Below, in pieces: positions 29,695-42,560 of a DNA stretch of 64,000 bases (positions are counted from its first letter, which is position 1; the number at the start of each line of letters is the position of its first letter). Made by a program: the position numbers and the translations under genes. Source of the DNA: Argyresthia goedartella. Lineage: Eukaryota; Arthropoda; Insecta; Lepidoptera; Argyresthiidae. Location of the stretch: positions 19,872,715 through 19,936,714 of the forward strand of contig OX463829.1 of assembly GCA_949825045.1 (NCBI GenBank). Direction: 5' to 3'. The notes beneath the pieces were generated by a model that was not told the DNA's origin, searched no databases, and saw only the letters and a program-made list of their open reading frames with translations.

Positions 29695-31448
29695 GTCCAG
29701 AGAGGGAGAGGAGTATCACACATTGCACAAAAACTAGATAAGAGGGATAAATGCCTAGGATTTTTTCTCGATCTCGCCAAGGGGTTCGATACTGTGCCTA
29801 TCCCGATACTCCTACGGAAGCTTGAATATAAAGGCGTACGTGGTATTCCTCTAAAGCTGCTTACAGACTACCTTACCAACAGAAAACAAGCGGTTAGGGT
29901 TGACACGATACAAAGCGATAAGGAAGATATCGTCTTTGGAGTGCCACAAGGCTCTGTCCTTGGGCCTACTTTATTCTTGGTCTATATCGATGACCTCTGT
30001 AAAAAACAAATGCAACATGCCAAGGTGGTCACTTTTGCTGATGACACAGTAATGCTATTCAGTGCAAAATCCTGGGAGGAGGTGAAACATATAGCAGAGG
30101 ATAGCATGCGTGTTGTTCTTGAATGGCTAAACCAAAACATACTTACTCTTAATATCAGTAAAACAAAGTACATAACTTTTAGCATCAGGAACAACACCCA
30201 GCCTCCAGCCAAGTTCTCTATTAGGTCTCATACTTGTAATGACATTCAACCTTGCAACTGCTATGAGATTACACACTGTACCCCTATAAAGTACCTTGGT
30301 TTCATAATCGATCAGAATCTAAACTGGAAGGAGCAATGTGATTCAATGGGTAAAAGGCTTAGAAAGTTAATATATATCTTTAAAAAAGTAAGACACCTGC
30401 GTGATACTAAAACAATTAGGACGACATATTTTGCTTTGTGCCAGTCAATCATTTGCTATGGAATAATATCCTGGGGTGGAGCTGACAAAACGTCTTTAAT
30501 TAAAGTAGAAAAAGCCCAAAGAGCAACAATTAAAGTTGCAAATTTTAAAAACTTTCGATACCCTACAGATAACATTTACAAAGAATTTAACGTGCTAACG
30601 GTTCGGCAACTATTTATCAAATCTTTATTGCTTAGACAGCACACTGTACCAATTTCACAGGTAATATCTAGAAGGAGACAACACCAGGTCTACCATGTTC
30701 CAGGTTGTAGAACTTCTTTTGCCCAGAAATTCTCTTACTACCTTGGACCGTACCTATACAATAAAGTTGGAAAAACAATAAATATCAGAGACTGCGTAAA
30801 GGTCACATGCAACAATTTGGTAACTGAATATCTGAATAAAATTAATTACGAAAGAACAGAGATGTTGCTAACAGTAATAAAATAGTGTTTGGTTTTTAGA
30901 TGTACCTTAGGTTTTACTTTTACTGTTTATGTAATGTATGTATCTACATATAATTAATTGTACTTAAGTTGTAATGTATATGATTTAATATATTATATGT
31001 TTTCTTATTATTGTATTAACTTTGACTATCATACATATAGTCTTTTTCTTTACATATACTACACACGCCATCACTTACACCAATATAAATTGAACTCGTC
31101 AGTAAAGCATTTTTGATAGGAACTTGTGTCTGTATAGGCTGGTCATGTAGTTTATAGAATTCTGCCTTGCCGCAACACAGTTTCTACTAGCGCGGAGGGT
31201 AGCGGACTATATTCTGCTGGTTCTATTACCTATGTAACTTACACACCATTTTTATGGGATATCCACAATATCACCTTGTGTATTTAGTTTATAGTTCTAA
31301 ACATAACTTTAAGTATGTGGTATGGTTAATAATATAGCTATGAATTACCATAAAGTTGAATATATTAGTACCAATTTGTAAGTACCTACTTTATAACCAG
31401 CATCTTCCACGATCTCTTAATAAACATTTCATTTCATTTCATTTCAAT
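29695..31448 (+). mobile_element. LINE-C related copy 2, 5'-truncated, plus strand
   Basis: It starts abruptly inside the reverse transcriptase, has a 3' UTR from 30886, and ends in a tail of 'atttc' units (about 31425-31448) after 'aataaac'. It is arranged head to head with LINE-C copy 1. Confidence 0.85.
29720..30885 (+). pseudogene. Reverse transcriptase, C-terminal part (LINE-C copy 2)
   Basis: An open frame runs through FLDLAKGFDTVPIPILLRKL, FGVPQGSVLGPTLFLVYIDD, FADDTVMLF, LNISKTKYITFSIRN and KYLGFIIDQNLNW to the stop at 30883-30885. The catalytic FADD motif is present. The C-terminal end INYERTEMLLTVIK parallels the end of LINE-C ORF2. No endonuclease is present because of truncation. 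Confidence 0.9.
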
Positions 31449-31914
31449 AAAAGTGTTGAAACACTTCTGGACTTACATAGTAGGAGGAAATGCCTTTAAT
31501 TTGACCGAACAACAAAACAAATCTGTGTATAGAATAAATATTCATTTCATTTAACGCGTCATCACAACGATGCTATTTTATATTTCGACATCAATAAATT
31601 TATTCATAACTTTACCCTAACTCAGGATACGTTGCACCTCTCTCATAAATATAGACAATTAGTAGCTACGTTGATAGCATATAATATATCGCATATGCGA
31701 CGCAGTTAAAGTTGGTTTAACCAAGTTCAACTTAACATCCGCTGTTGTTATTGAACCGACTCATCAGAAACCTGCTTTTGTTAAGGGTAAGATGACATGC
31801 ACCCCTATTGGGAATTCACCGGGTCATAATACTTTGCAACATTGGAATCTTTAAAATTAGCTCATAAGACAATAGAGGAAATCTCTAGAATACAAGAGCC
31901 ATTAAATATGTCTA

Positions 31915-34553
31915 AAAATTACCACTCAAAACATCCAGGGGCTACCTGGCAAAGAACTTGTATTATTTCTTGAAAATTCTGAAATCGATGTTATTTGTGT
32001 TACAGAACACTGGTTACAGGAAAATTTGATTTCTTTTAACATAAATAATTACAAAATTGTCAGTTGTTGAGGTGGTTCTTTAATCTTGGTAAAAAATAAT
32101 ATTAAGGTGAGACAACGGAAAGATATTCTTGCACTTTGTTGAAAGACAAATAGAGGCATCCTGTGTTGAGTTAGATAGCCATATGATTGTTTCTTTTCAT
32201 GCTTCCGAAGGATGGAAAAGGCCATGGCAATTTCGAAATATTTGAAAAAAAAATGAGATTTGAGAAAATTATACTAACCAGCCAAACTTGCTTAGATAAC
32301 TTTTTTTGTGACTGTGCATTCAGTATAAATGTAACCCTCTGATCACAGCGGTCAAATAGTTTCATTTCCAATAGCTAGTAAGGATAACACTGATCCATCA
32401 TTTTATAGGCCTATTACATCCCATAGACTAGACAAGTATACGAAAAACTTAGATATAGTTACATTTGCTAGAACCAGATTTTAATGAACAGCGCGCAAAC
32501 CAAATCTACTCAGACTTCCTCAACATTGTTCAAACAGAATTCGATAAAGTTTTTAAATTAAAGAAAGTCAGTGACTACAACGATAACTTTAATTTAATGA
32601 CTCTGCGCAATTTTTCCAAACCGACACCGCGGACGCGTAGACCTCACCAAGGCGTGCTTTGGAACAGGCAGACGCAGGCAGGAGGCGTACGTGAAGGAGG
32701 AACTTGGACGCCGCTTCAGGAGATCCCGTATTTTTTTGACCCAATCCATTTTTTTTGTTTAATTGAACTGTGATATATATTTCAATTTTAATTTCGCGCA
32801 GCTTCACTCTTTCGACAGCTTTATATCTTTGAACAGGATTGGGTCGTCTGGTCATTAATTCCATCTAAATTCCTAAAGGCATTTGTACGCCACCGTCAAA
32901 GATATTTTCGGCATACTTTTGGACAATCGTTCATTTAACCCCTCATCCATTGCATACGCACTTCATATGGAATGGATGGACCCGAATGGCCGAGTCGGCA
33001 GTGACGCTGCCTACGAAACCAGGGGTCCCGGGTTCGAGTCCCGGTGGGGGCAAATATTTGTTTGATGAGAACGAATGTTTGTACCCTAGTCATGGTTGTT
33101 TATCTATCTAAGTATAATATTTATCTATATAAGTATGTGTAACGTTGTCTAGTACCCAAGATACAGGGAATCCTAGTTTGGGGCTAGATCAATGTGTGTA
33201 AAATGATGTCCAAGGTATTATTAAATTAAATTAAATATCCTTCTCATACAAACATTTCATCTTCACGTCAGTCCTGATCAAAGTATACAGCGCATACAGC
33301 GCATACAGCGTCAAAAGCAATTTCGGTGTTCATTTGCGACATAGACAATTTCAGTTTTTTATCTCTTTTCTGGTTAAATTTTCGGTCTTGGACACGGTTG
33401 TCATTAAATTTTTTTGTTGTAATCTTTTGGTTTTATTATGAAAATAAAATTGTACGTGTTTTGTTAGTGAATGTTTTTAATAACTAATTTATCACTACAA
33501 AACTTTAGGAGTTCGTAGAAGTAGAGTTATCTTGTATGTCCTTTATGAACAAAACCCCTATAATTTTGATTCAAAATTATGTTAAAAAATATTCCAAAAC
33601 TTTCAAGTTGGTTGGTAGAACGGCAAAAACTTTACACATCAATATAAAAACACACAATTCAAATAATATAATGAAAACCGTTTGGCAAATAATAAACCGT
33701 GAAACTGGCAAAGTTACATCAAGGGCCAATGATGTCTGCCTAAAGATAGGTGGTGATGTTGTTAAATTCAACGCTGAGGTTGCTCGAGCTTTCGAAACAT
33801 TCTTCACCAATGTACCCTTACTCACAACAGAGCGTCTAAATTCACCTCCCTAAGTAGTAGTCTTAATAAAAAAAACAACACTAGCGTCAGTAATGTATAT
33901 TTAATTTTCACCATGTATATCCCCAGGATATTGTCAAAACTTTTAGATTACTTAACTAAAAAAATACTGAAGACCTCTGGGATATAACAGTCAAAGTCAT
34001 TGGTTCAGTAATTTTAGTTATAGCCCCACACTTAGCTTATATATTCAATTAATGTGTTAAAGATGGAGCTTTCCCAGACCTCATGAAACACAGTAAACCT
34101 TTGTTTAATTCGAGAGACCAGGGTCATCCTTCAAATTTCAGACCAATATCTCTTCCAGCACTGAGTAAAATATTTGAAAACATTATACTCAATAAATTGC
34201 TCTCACACTTCAACCATACATAACAACTCCACGCCAAACAAAACGGTTTCACTAGGGGTAAATCAACTACGGATGCAGGTATCTCATATCTCATATTTAT
34301 TCTACATGGGAGGCCGCACAGGATACTATCGGAGTTTTTTATGATCTGTTTAAGGCATTTGATTGTGTTGATCATAATACGCTACTAATGAAGTTAAATC
34401 ATTACGGAGTTAGAAATAAAGTCTTGTATCTACTAAGATCATACTTAAGCAATAGAAATCAAAAGGCAGAAGTCAACGGCGTTAGATCTGATGGACCGAT
34501 TGTAAAAATAGGCGTTCCACAAGATTCCATACTAGGCCCTTTCTTATCCCTGG
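31915..34553 (+). mobile_element. LINE-A copy 2, decayed, interrupted
   Basis: Endonuclease-type sequence appears near 31970-32075 (SEIDVICVTEHWLQENLIS). It continues at 32465-32605 (FNEQRANQIYSDFLNIVQTE), then after a gap of about 900 bp holding a SINE at 33536-33850 (VWQIINRETGKVTSR, VARAFETFFTNVPL) and on to 34553 (IGVPQ near 34509). Many stops and shifts are present. At 34554 it is cut by the BEL LTR. Confidence 0.75.
32967..33235 (+). mobile_element. tRNA-derived SINE inside LINE-A copy 2
   Basis: 'gaatggccgagtcggcagtgacgctgcctacg' gives the tRNA-like head, and 'ggtcccgggttcgagtcccgg' the B box. The body is shared with 3806-3880 and 4099-4215 ('ttatctatctaagtataat', 'ggaatcctagtttggggctagatc'). 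The tail is 'ttaaattaaat'. Confidence 0.85.
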
Positions 34554-34787
34554 TGTAGGATCTTCTACAATGAATTTCTCACTTGCAGGGTTTTACGTCG
34601 AAAATGAATATATTTATTTTCTTGCTTGCTAATATCGTATATTTTTAAACTATATGTATAACAAAGCGTGTGTCTATCTCAACTCAAGAGTCTATGGGCT
34701 TCTGATCTGATTGCATGGCTGGCTCGCGTCCCTCTCTGCCTCCATCGTCCGGCCGGCTACTGTGACGTCACAGTGTATTCCTCGACA
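34554..34787 (-). mobile_element. 3' LTR of a BEL/Pao-type retrotransposon
   Basis: Read on the minus strand it starts TGTCGAGG (34787), contains a TGACGTCA site and 'aataaa', and ends TCCTACA (34554), so it has TGT...ACA ends. A purine-rich tract ('gaagaagaaaagg' and 'aagaataggaagaat') lies just upstream between 34890 and 34810. The matching 5' LTR is missing from the window. Confidence 0.65.
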
Positions 34788-35894
34788 ATCTCCCGGGCCA
34801 CTAAAATCTCTGTTTTAGTCATCTTATTCTTCCTATTCTTCTTCTACTTCTACCTTTTCTTCTTCTTTTTTTTTTATAGAAGGGGGCATATTCTGCTGAT
34901 TGCTCGTCTAAGAGTGCCCTTATTCGTTTGTACGTCTGCGACACGACATGCTCCATCACTACCTGGGTATAAGGTCACAATTCGTCCAAGCGGCCACTTC
35001 AACGGGGGTGTATCTTCCTGTTTTATCATTACCAGTTGACCAGTCTTCAAATTCGGCTGGCGTTTTTGCCATTTTGTTCTCTGTTGCAACTCACACAGGT
35101 AATCTCGACTCCATCTGGTCCAGAAATGTTGTCTCGCTTGCTCGTTCTGGCATATCTGTGCAGTCTGTGTGGGTTCACTTCTTGCAGGTCTGGAAACGGC
35201 AGCGTCGTCATTGGTCTCCCGATGAGGAAGTGCCCTGGGGTTGAGAGGAGAAAGGTCATTTGGATGAGAAGATAAAGAATGTAGGGGTCGAGTAGTTTAA
35301 GTATTACCTCGACTTGGCAAAGCAAAGTTGTAAGCTCATCAAAAGTCATATGCGTGTTTCACAAAACTCTTTTAATGTGATATTTAGCTGACTTCACAGC
35401 TGCCTCATTTAGTCCCCCAAAATTAGGCGAATAGGCAGGGGAAAACTTGAATCTGATACCTTCCCCCGCACAAAAGTCTGACACAGATTTACCACTATCT
35501 TCTAAAAACCTTCCAATTGCCCGATTGGCCCCTACATAAGCGGTCCTATTGTCGCAGAATAATACATGGCTTTTGCCTCTCTTACTAAACATTCTTCTTA
35601 GGCTAAGAATAAATGCTTCTGTGCTTAAATCACTAACTAATTCTAAGTGCACTGCCTTGACCTTTAAACACACAAAAACACAAATATGCTTTAATTAACT
35701 TCGACCCGCGGCCCTTTCTATCGTTAATATATATCGGGCCAGCAAAATCTGTTCCTGTAATCTCAAAATAGGAACCGGGCTCAATTCTTTCCAACGGTAA
35801 GTTACCCATCATCTGCTGCACAACTGCTCCTCTCAGCCGCTTGCAGCGCATGCAGTCATTGTATATTCGCCTGGCCAGAGTCCTGCCTCCTTTT

Positions 35895-36330
35895 TTTTCT
35901 TCATTATCTTCTCACGCACCCTTTCTGGGGCGTGGGGAGTCGGGGTCAGGTCGACGGACCTCTTCTCGAAGAATCGCCTCTGTCCACTCCTGTGGACAGG
36001 TCATCGGATGGCCCCTGCGGGCGGTGGTCTTCTTGTGGCGCTGGTATGCAGTGGGTGATCGCCGGCTAGGCAACCAGGTCGCGTGGCAGGCGGCGGCGGT
36101 CGGGCGGGCGCGCGTGGTGCGGCGCCAGTTCGGCGATGTGCGGAAGGTGTGATGCATCCGCACGCGCGAACATGCCCTTCGCCAGCCTCTGGACAAACTG
36201 GTCCACGGTTTCCCATCTTAGGTCCCTCTGGATTGTCGCGTTCCTCACGTAGCGTTCCTCCTGCCTCCTATTGGCCAGTAGTGCTCGCGAACGACCGAGA
36301 GTAGCAACTGTGGAGCTGCATGCACAGTGC
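35895..36330 (-). mobile_element. LINE 3' fragment inserted in the BEL element
   Basis: The minus strand reads RRQEERYVRNATIQRDLRWE, then VDQFVQRLAKGMFARADASH, PHIAELAPHHARPPD and LPRDLV. This looks like the C-terminal end of a Jockey-type reverse transcriptase. It finishes in 'gaagataatgaagaaaaaaaagg', a short A-rich tail. It is much more GC-rich than its surroundings. Confidence 0.6.
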
Positions 36331-36354
36331 TTCCATATTACGATAGTGAAATTA

Positions 36355-37310
36355 CAGTGTTGCCAGTTAAAAAATACAGGAAATACAAAAAAATACAGCA
36401 AATATCAATTCTGAAATACAGTAAAATTACAGTAAAACTTTGATTAAATATTGAAAGAAAAACAAATAGTTTTAATCATTTATTCTTCTTTATTATTCTT
36501 CTAAAACTATTTCTTCATGTTTTTCGTAAATTTTAGCAGTCATTCGCGAAATCATTTCTTTGTGAGGGTTAAAATTAACACAATTTTCGGAGTTTCTACG
36601 AATTGCTTGCTGAGTTAATATGTTTCCTTTAGCGGTACTTGTGATTAGACAGTTCCTCTGCTTGGTTTTTATATTATTTATTTCACTGAACTTGCACTTG
36701 AACTTCACACTCAGCGTTCGAGTGAGGCAAAGACCACCTTCATCACTGCTTGAACTTATTTCTTACAATTATTCACACATTAATAATTAATAGACCTATA
36801 ATCCCAAATTTAATCTGTTGTGTAACTTACTGACTTAATCTAACTTACTCTTTAGTTTTTAATTCAAGTAGAAACAAACTGAAATAAATGTAATGGATGA
36901 ATGAAATGAAAGGAAGATACTCATTCATCCTTTTTCAGAGAGACGACAACTTTTTGTTAGCCTGTGCCTGTGACGCGTGCACGCGCTCGTCTCTGAATTC
37001 CCTCGATTGCTCATGCGTCAATTCACTTACTTTAACACGAGCACACGAGTTACCATAGAACGTAACAAAATTAAATGCGCGTCACGAGCTCGTATTTCGA
37101 TCGGCATTTAATATTGTTACGTTCTATGGTCATTTCAATTTTTCTTCAAAGCAGCTAATGGGCAAATAACTAAAAATTCTAGTTAAGTTTCGTTCATGCA
37201 TTGTTATTGATAAATATTGTCAAGAAAAAATACAGTCTACGAACGAATACAGTAGATCCCTACACTGTATTTTATTATTACAGTATACAGTATAGAGTTT
37301 AAAATAACAG
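36355..37310. mobile_element. AT-rich insert, possible decayed hAT-type element
   Basis: It is flanked by the near-duplicates 'gaaattac' (left) and 'gtaattac' (right). The left end reads 'agtgttgccagttaa'. A minus-strand frame (36493-36708) reads RNCLITSTAKGNILTQQAIR and NPHKEMISRM, which faintly recalls the C-terminal end of hAT-type transposases. It contains a hairpin at 37052-37130. Confidence 0.4.
37052..37130. repeat. 27-bp inverted repeat, 25-bp spacer
   Basis: 37052-37078 and 37104-37130 are reverse complements with one mismatch ('accatagaacgtaacaaaat' and its mirror). Confidence 0.85.
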
Positions 37311-40237
37311 TTAATCTGCTGTAATTACAGTGAATCTGGAGGCACTGCGCATGCATAACCTTGTATGGTAATACCCAAATAAAAGTTTAGTTAATGCATG
37401 TTTTGCATTTAATACAATGGGGTGACGCTTATCATATTTACAGCTGGAGTTGTCCAATCTCCCTCCGACTCGAACTAAACCTAAGTTATCTACAAATGGA
37501 CTTAGATTAGAGAGTCTCTTATTAGACCTTAAGCTTTCCTTAAAACTAGGAAAACACTGTTGCTGTACTAAGTAAACCAATCTAATTTCAGAGGTCTCCA
37601 ATTCGTCTACAGAAATGGAGTCCTTACATGTGTTGTTCTTATTTCTACAATTATTTATAAATCTACCTACATATACAAATATGCGTCGCAGTTTCTGAAA
37701 GCTAGAAAATTTTGAAAAATCTATTACACCCTCTGTCTGCGTCTGAGTTGCGTCAATGCAGGACATGTGAGTGCGTAGCTCTGGCAGCTTGGCACAGATG
37801 GCGCTGACTTGACTCGGCCATTGACTCGTTTCATTCTTCAAAAACTCAGGCCCTTCCCACCACAGCGTCGCGGTCTGAATTTCATCTGGGTATACTCCGC
37901 GTGAAGCCAGGTCTGCTGGGTTCTGGGCTGAAGGAACATACATCCATGCACTGCCTTGACACAACTTCCGCCACACGATGCGATACAAAAGTTGCTAATT
38001 TATGTGAGGGTGTACACTACCAACCCAGGACTATTTGTGAATCTGACCAAAAGTGTTTTCGTGAAATTGCACAACGCAAAACTCTTGCAACCTTATCACA
38101 CAATCTTGCGGCTGTAAGTGCTCCGCATAACTCTAGTCTGGGTATGGTTGTGGCCTTAAGCGGCGCCACCTTTGCCTTTGCACACAAAAGTCTAATAGTG
38201 TAGTTACCCAAAGCATCACGCGAGCGCATGTAAATGCAACCTGATGCCTTCAGCGACGCGTCTGTAAACGTATGAAGTTCAACTACTACTGGATTCCCAC
38301 AAGATGCATGACGCGGTATCTTCAGTTTGGATAAACAGGGAACAGTGTATAGGAATTTTATCCATTTTTCGTTGATGCTTTGTGGAAAAAAATCATCCCA
38401 ATCTATTTTCTCTATCCACAACGATTGTAATATAACCTTACAAATGATGACGCATAAACTAATTAACCCCATTGGGTCATAAATACTCGACGCAAGCGAC
38501 AATATCATTCTCTTTGCAAATTTTACATTTTTATCAAAGTTGCTCAATTTATTCAAAGACATGAGGTATGTTGTCAGTATTTGGGTCCCATTCTATTCCT
38601 AAAATGTTGTTTACAGCTGACAGTCTTAGATTTTCCTGCTCACCAAATACTTTATTCGACAGGCCTTCGACTATGGATTTCGAATTACTTTTAATTTTCC
38701 TTAAATTAAAACATGCCGACTCCAGGGTCTCAGTGACACGCTGATATATGAACTGTAGTGTCTGCTGATCATCATGACCAGTGCTGAGGTCATCGACATA
38801 AAAGTCATGCAAAATAACTTCTCGTATCAGCGGGTCACCGACCTCCAGTCCCAGCTGTTTCAAACACCGTGTACTGAGGAAGGGGGCCGATGATGTACCA
38901 TAGGTTACAGTGTTTAACTGAAAACATTTAAGTTGGCTTTCCTCATCCTCTCGCCACAGTATCGTTTGTAAGTGTCGTTGTGAACCAGCTATCTCCACTT
39001 GGCGATACATCTTTTCTATATCGCCCGTCACTACGTAACTATATTTACGGAATCGGACAAGTATAGAAAAAATGTCGTCCTGTACAGTGGGCCCCACCAT
39101 CATAATATCATTTAATGAATGGCCTGAGCTAGTCTTCGCCGACGCATCAAACAAGACTCGACATTTTGTACTTTCGCTTTGTTGCTTTAGGACCGGATGG
39201 TGCGGTAAATAATTTGCATTTGGCCTGTCTACTTTTGAAAGATGGCCTAAGCTAGCATATTCATTTAAAAAATCTACATATTGCTTTTTGACGTCAGGTT
39301 GCCTTTTGAGACGCCTCTCTCAGCAGTCAAAACGTTTTTTTGCTATCTAATAGGAATTTCCTAATACTTCTGATGGATAGCGCAAAGGCAACGTGACGTA
39401 AAATCTACCGTTGTCGAGCCTCCGCGTGTGGTCCCGGAAGTGTTGCTCGGCCGCTTCCTCCACGGCGCTGAGCGGCGCGCAGCCACCCGCCGGCGCCGGC
39501 GGCTCCTCCAGCTCCCAGAACCTGTTGAGCTGTTCGCGGATCTCCTGACTGAAATTACAGCGGACACTTCTTTGTACAGGAAGGTCTAAACAGATGGCCG
39601 GTCCTACTACCAACCATCCGAACATACAGTTTTGTAAAAGCGGACAATTTTCACCTATTTTGATTTTTTCTGTGCAGATTACATCCCAAAATACATCCGC
39701 CCCCAGCAAAAGGTCTACTTGGGATGGGTGATGGTAGTTTGGGTCTGCCAGTTTTACATTATTCGGTATTCTTATGTCTGAAATATCTATTTCCTGAGTT
39801 GGCAAATTCTTGGTTATCTGTTTTATAACTAATGCAGTAATGCCAATACTAAATGTGCTTGTACACGATTCAATCGTTACAGTGCAACTCTTTAGCGCAT
39901 CAAACGAAATGCTGTTAATACCTGTTACACTAATCGACTCGAAATTTTCATTACAATCGAGCCCCAACCTTTTTTGGCAACGATTCCGTCATAAATGAGC
40001 TCTGGCTACCGCAGTCGAGTAGACAACGTACTTGATGAACTTCGTTTGTTTTTTTGTTACGAATTTGTACTGTCGCTGTACTGTGGATAACAGGACCTCG
40101 TTCGACGCGCACTGAGTGGTGAGTGCAATAGGATTCGACACAGTGGATCTTTCTTCTACATGACTTATTTCAGAGCCCTTATGTAGTAAAGTACTATGTT
40201 TTCTTCCACATATAGTGCACGGCCTAGCCCTGCATTG

Positions 40238-41055
40238 CTAAGCAAAGTGTCCTCTTTTCAAACAATTTATGCATAATTTCATTGTTGCAACAGTAGAATT
40301 TCTCTCATCTGACGACATGCTATTAAATTTCTCGCAGTAATAAATTGAGTGGTCATCACCATTGCAAACACGACACTTGCAATTATTACTACTGCCAGCA
40401 GTAATTTGTGCGAGGTTCGTGGTGTTTGTAGATTCACAAGCGGCGGCGACAAACGATTTCTGTGCGCTGTCTATGCGCCTATACGTAGACATTTGTTTAT
40501 TTTGCTCACTTGTTGTCGCGTCGCAGCCCGACGCTAGTGTAACCATTTCCAACACATCGGCCCGACCGCGCAAAAAATCGTAAAACTGATCTAATGTCGG
40601 AATGTCTACAACGGTATTTCTATGCTCCTCCCATTTTGTCATTGTTAGATTATCCAGCTTAGAGGAAAACATAAAAACAATGAGTGTATCCCAATTTGTA
40701 GTCGACTCGCCCAAACTGCGTAATGCTCTCAAGTTACTTGATATGTGATCGACAAGATGCCTCAGTGACTGTTCGCTTTCTTTCTTAATAATTGCTACAT
40801 TAAACAAGGCATTTAGGTGATTGCGTATTAATTGTCGTTTGTTATCGAAACGATCACATACCAACTTCCATGCAACTGAGTAATTATCTGAGGAAATCTC
40901 CAAAGATTCCAACACTAAAGCTGCACTACCTATCAGTGAAGCCTTCAGATATTGAAACTTAGTGACCTCGCCAAGCCCGTCATTTTCATGAATAATGGAT
41001 TTAAAGGTGTCTCTGTATTCCAACCATTTAGTGTAATCACCATCAAATGATTGAT
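40238..41055 (-). pseudogene. BEL/Pao gag region, 5'-truncated
   Basis: The frame begins at the LINE-A boundary with FDGDYTKWLEYRDTFKSIIH, continues through the capsid-like DUF1759 region (YLKASLIGSAALVLESLEIS, LRHLVDHISSNLRALRSLG) and ends in CCHC-type knuckles (CKCRVCNGDDHSIYYC and CINCLKRGHFA). Between it and the protease are stops. The N terminus and the 5' LTR have been replaced by LINE-A copy 3. Confidence 0.85.
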
Positions 41056-42560
41056 GATGTTGTGAAATCCAGCGCTGATGTTGCTCGAGCTTTTGAAACA
41101 TTCTTCACCAATGTACCCTTATTTACAACAGGCCGTCTAAATTCATCTCCATATGAAGCAGAGACTTTATTAAAAAATAACGCTAGCGTCAGTAATGTAT
41201 ATTTAAAATTTCATCATGTATATCCCCAGGACATTGTCAAAACGTTTAAATTACTTAACTTAAAAAATACGGAAGACCTGTGGGGTATATCAGTCAAAGT
41301 CCATAATACGCTTATAATTAAATTAAATCATTACGGAGTTAGAAATAAAGCGTTGGATCTACTAAGATCATACCTAAGCAATATAATTCAAAAGGCAGAA
41401 GTAAACGGCGTTAAATCTGATGGAACGGGTGTAAAAATTGGCGTTCCACAAGGTTCCATATTAGGCCCTTTCTTATTCCTGGTATATATTAACGATCTGC
41501 CTTTCATGGTGGAGAAATTTACTGACATAGTGTTGTTTGCTGATGATACTTCGATGGTCTTCAAAATTTAAAGACAAAAAGGAGATTTTGATGATGTTAA
41601 TGGTGTATTGTCTTTAACCTTGAATTGGTTCACAGTTAATCATTTATTGTTAAACGCTGGTAAAACCAAGTGTATCAAATTCTCACTTCCAAATGTCAGG
41701 CAAGTTGAGACCAGTTTAGTGTTAGACAACCGCACGTTAGAATTAGTAAATGATGCGAAGTCTCTTGGAATAACCATTGATAGCAAATTACAGTGGGGAA
41801 CCCACATAGATATATTAGCTGGTAAATTAAGTTTTGCGGCTTACGCTGTTAGGAACATCAGACAAAGCACGGATGTGGCTACATCTAGACTAATATATTT
41901 TAGTTACTTTCATAGTGTCATGTCCTATGGTATCTTGTTGTGGGGGAAAGCAGCGGATATTCAAACTATTTTTATTTTACAGAAAAGAGCTATTCGAGCA
42001 ATTTATAATTTAAAACAAACAGACTCCTTAAGAGAGCTTTTTAGAAAAATTGACATACTAACTGTAGATAGTCAATTTATTTTCGAAAATATAATGTATG
42101 TACGCAAGAACCTTACAACATTTCCCAAACTTAGTGTGTGCGCCCCGATTTAGACTCGCGAAGGTTAGCAATTCTTTCAAGGGTCAGTGCATTCTCTACT
42201 ATAATAATATACCTCTGGAGATTTTGAAATTGCCATTTGAGCAATTTAAAAAGCATGTTAAAGCGACTTTGTCGAAAAAGGGATATTACAATGTTCGAGA
42301 TTACTTAAATGACAGGACTGTATGGGATTAATCTAGTTCAACACAGACCTCGCTGTTAATAATTTTGTAAATATTTATTATTGCCTGCTTATTAAATAAA
42401 AAAAAACATAATTGTATTAGTTAAGCACAACCTATTTTTAAAAGAGATCTAAAAATCAATCTGTGGGAGTTTCTACGCCCTACTTCTCCCACAGTGGTCC
42501 AATGTAGAGAAGAGGCAAAAAATGACTACAGTAATAAAGTACTTTGACTTTGACTTTATC
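41056..42560 (+). mobile_element. LINE-A copy 3, 5'-truncated
   Basis: It starts near 41056 ('gatgttgtgaaatcc', the equivalent of 33760 in copy 2) and ends with 'aataaagtactttgactttgac'. The conserved 3' stem-loop 'ctgtgggag ... ctcccacag' is at about 42462-42495. The tail seems slightly shortened before 'actacagtaataaag'. Confidence 0.85.
41071..42331 (+). pseudogene. LINE-A reverse transcriptase, broken
   Basis: Frame 1 (to 41571) gives ADVARAFETFFTNVPL, IGVPQGSILGPFLFLVYIND and LFADDTSMVF, then a stop at 41569-41571. The next block (41608-42153) reads LTLNWFTVNHLLLNAGKTK and SYGILLWGKAADI; after a shift it ends FKKHVKATLSKKGYYNVRDY. The FADD catalytic motif is intact but the frame is interrupted at least twice and the segment between RxHH and RT fingers is shortened. 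Confidence 0.85.

Larger units (their letters stand above)
34874..39970 (-). pseudogene. BEL/Pao pol region (protease, RT, RNase H, integrase, DUF5641), broken
   Basis: In minus-strand order: aspartic protease region 39967-39347 (VDLLLGADVFW, CMFGWLVVG); reverse transcriptase 39154-38549 (GDIEKMYRQVEI, FYVDDLSTGHDD, so the YVDD motif is kept); connection and RNase H 38562-37311 (VELHTFTDASLKASGC, LELCGALTAARL, NPADLASRG); integrase 35851-35359 (GTDFAGPIYI, CDNRTAYVGAN, FSPAYSPNFGGLNEAAVKS); and the terminal DUF5641-like part 35089-34874 (KTGQLVMIKQEDTPPLKWPL). There are several frameshifts, and two foreign inserts (about 35895-36330 and 36355-37310) separate RNase H from integrase. It is a decayed genomic copy. 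Confidence 0.88.

Noticed and set aside
34668..35039. Plus-strand open frame with a Phe/Tyr-rich stretch
   Set aside because: It is the reverse of the BEL polypurine tract and LTR, not a membrane protein.
35841..36304. GC-rich plus-strand open frames, possible host exon
   Set aside because: The opposite strand reads as a LINE reverse-transcriptase end with an A-rich tail, so these are shadows.
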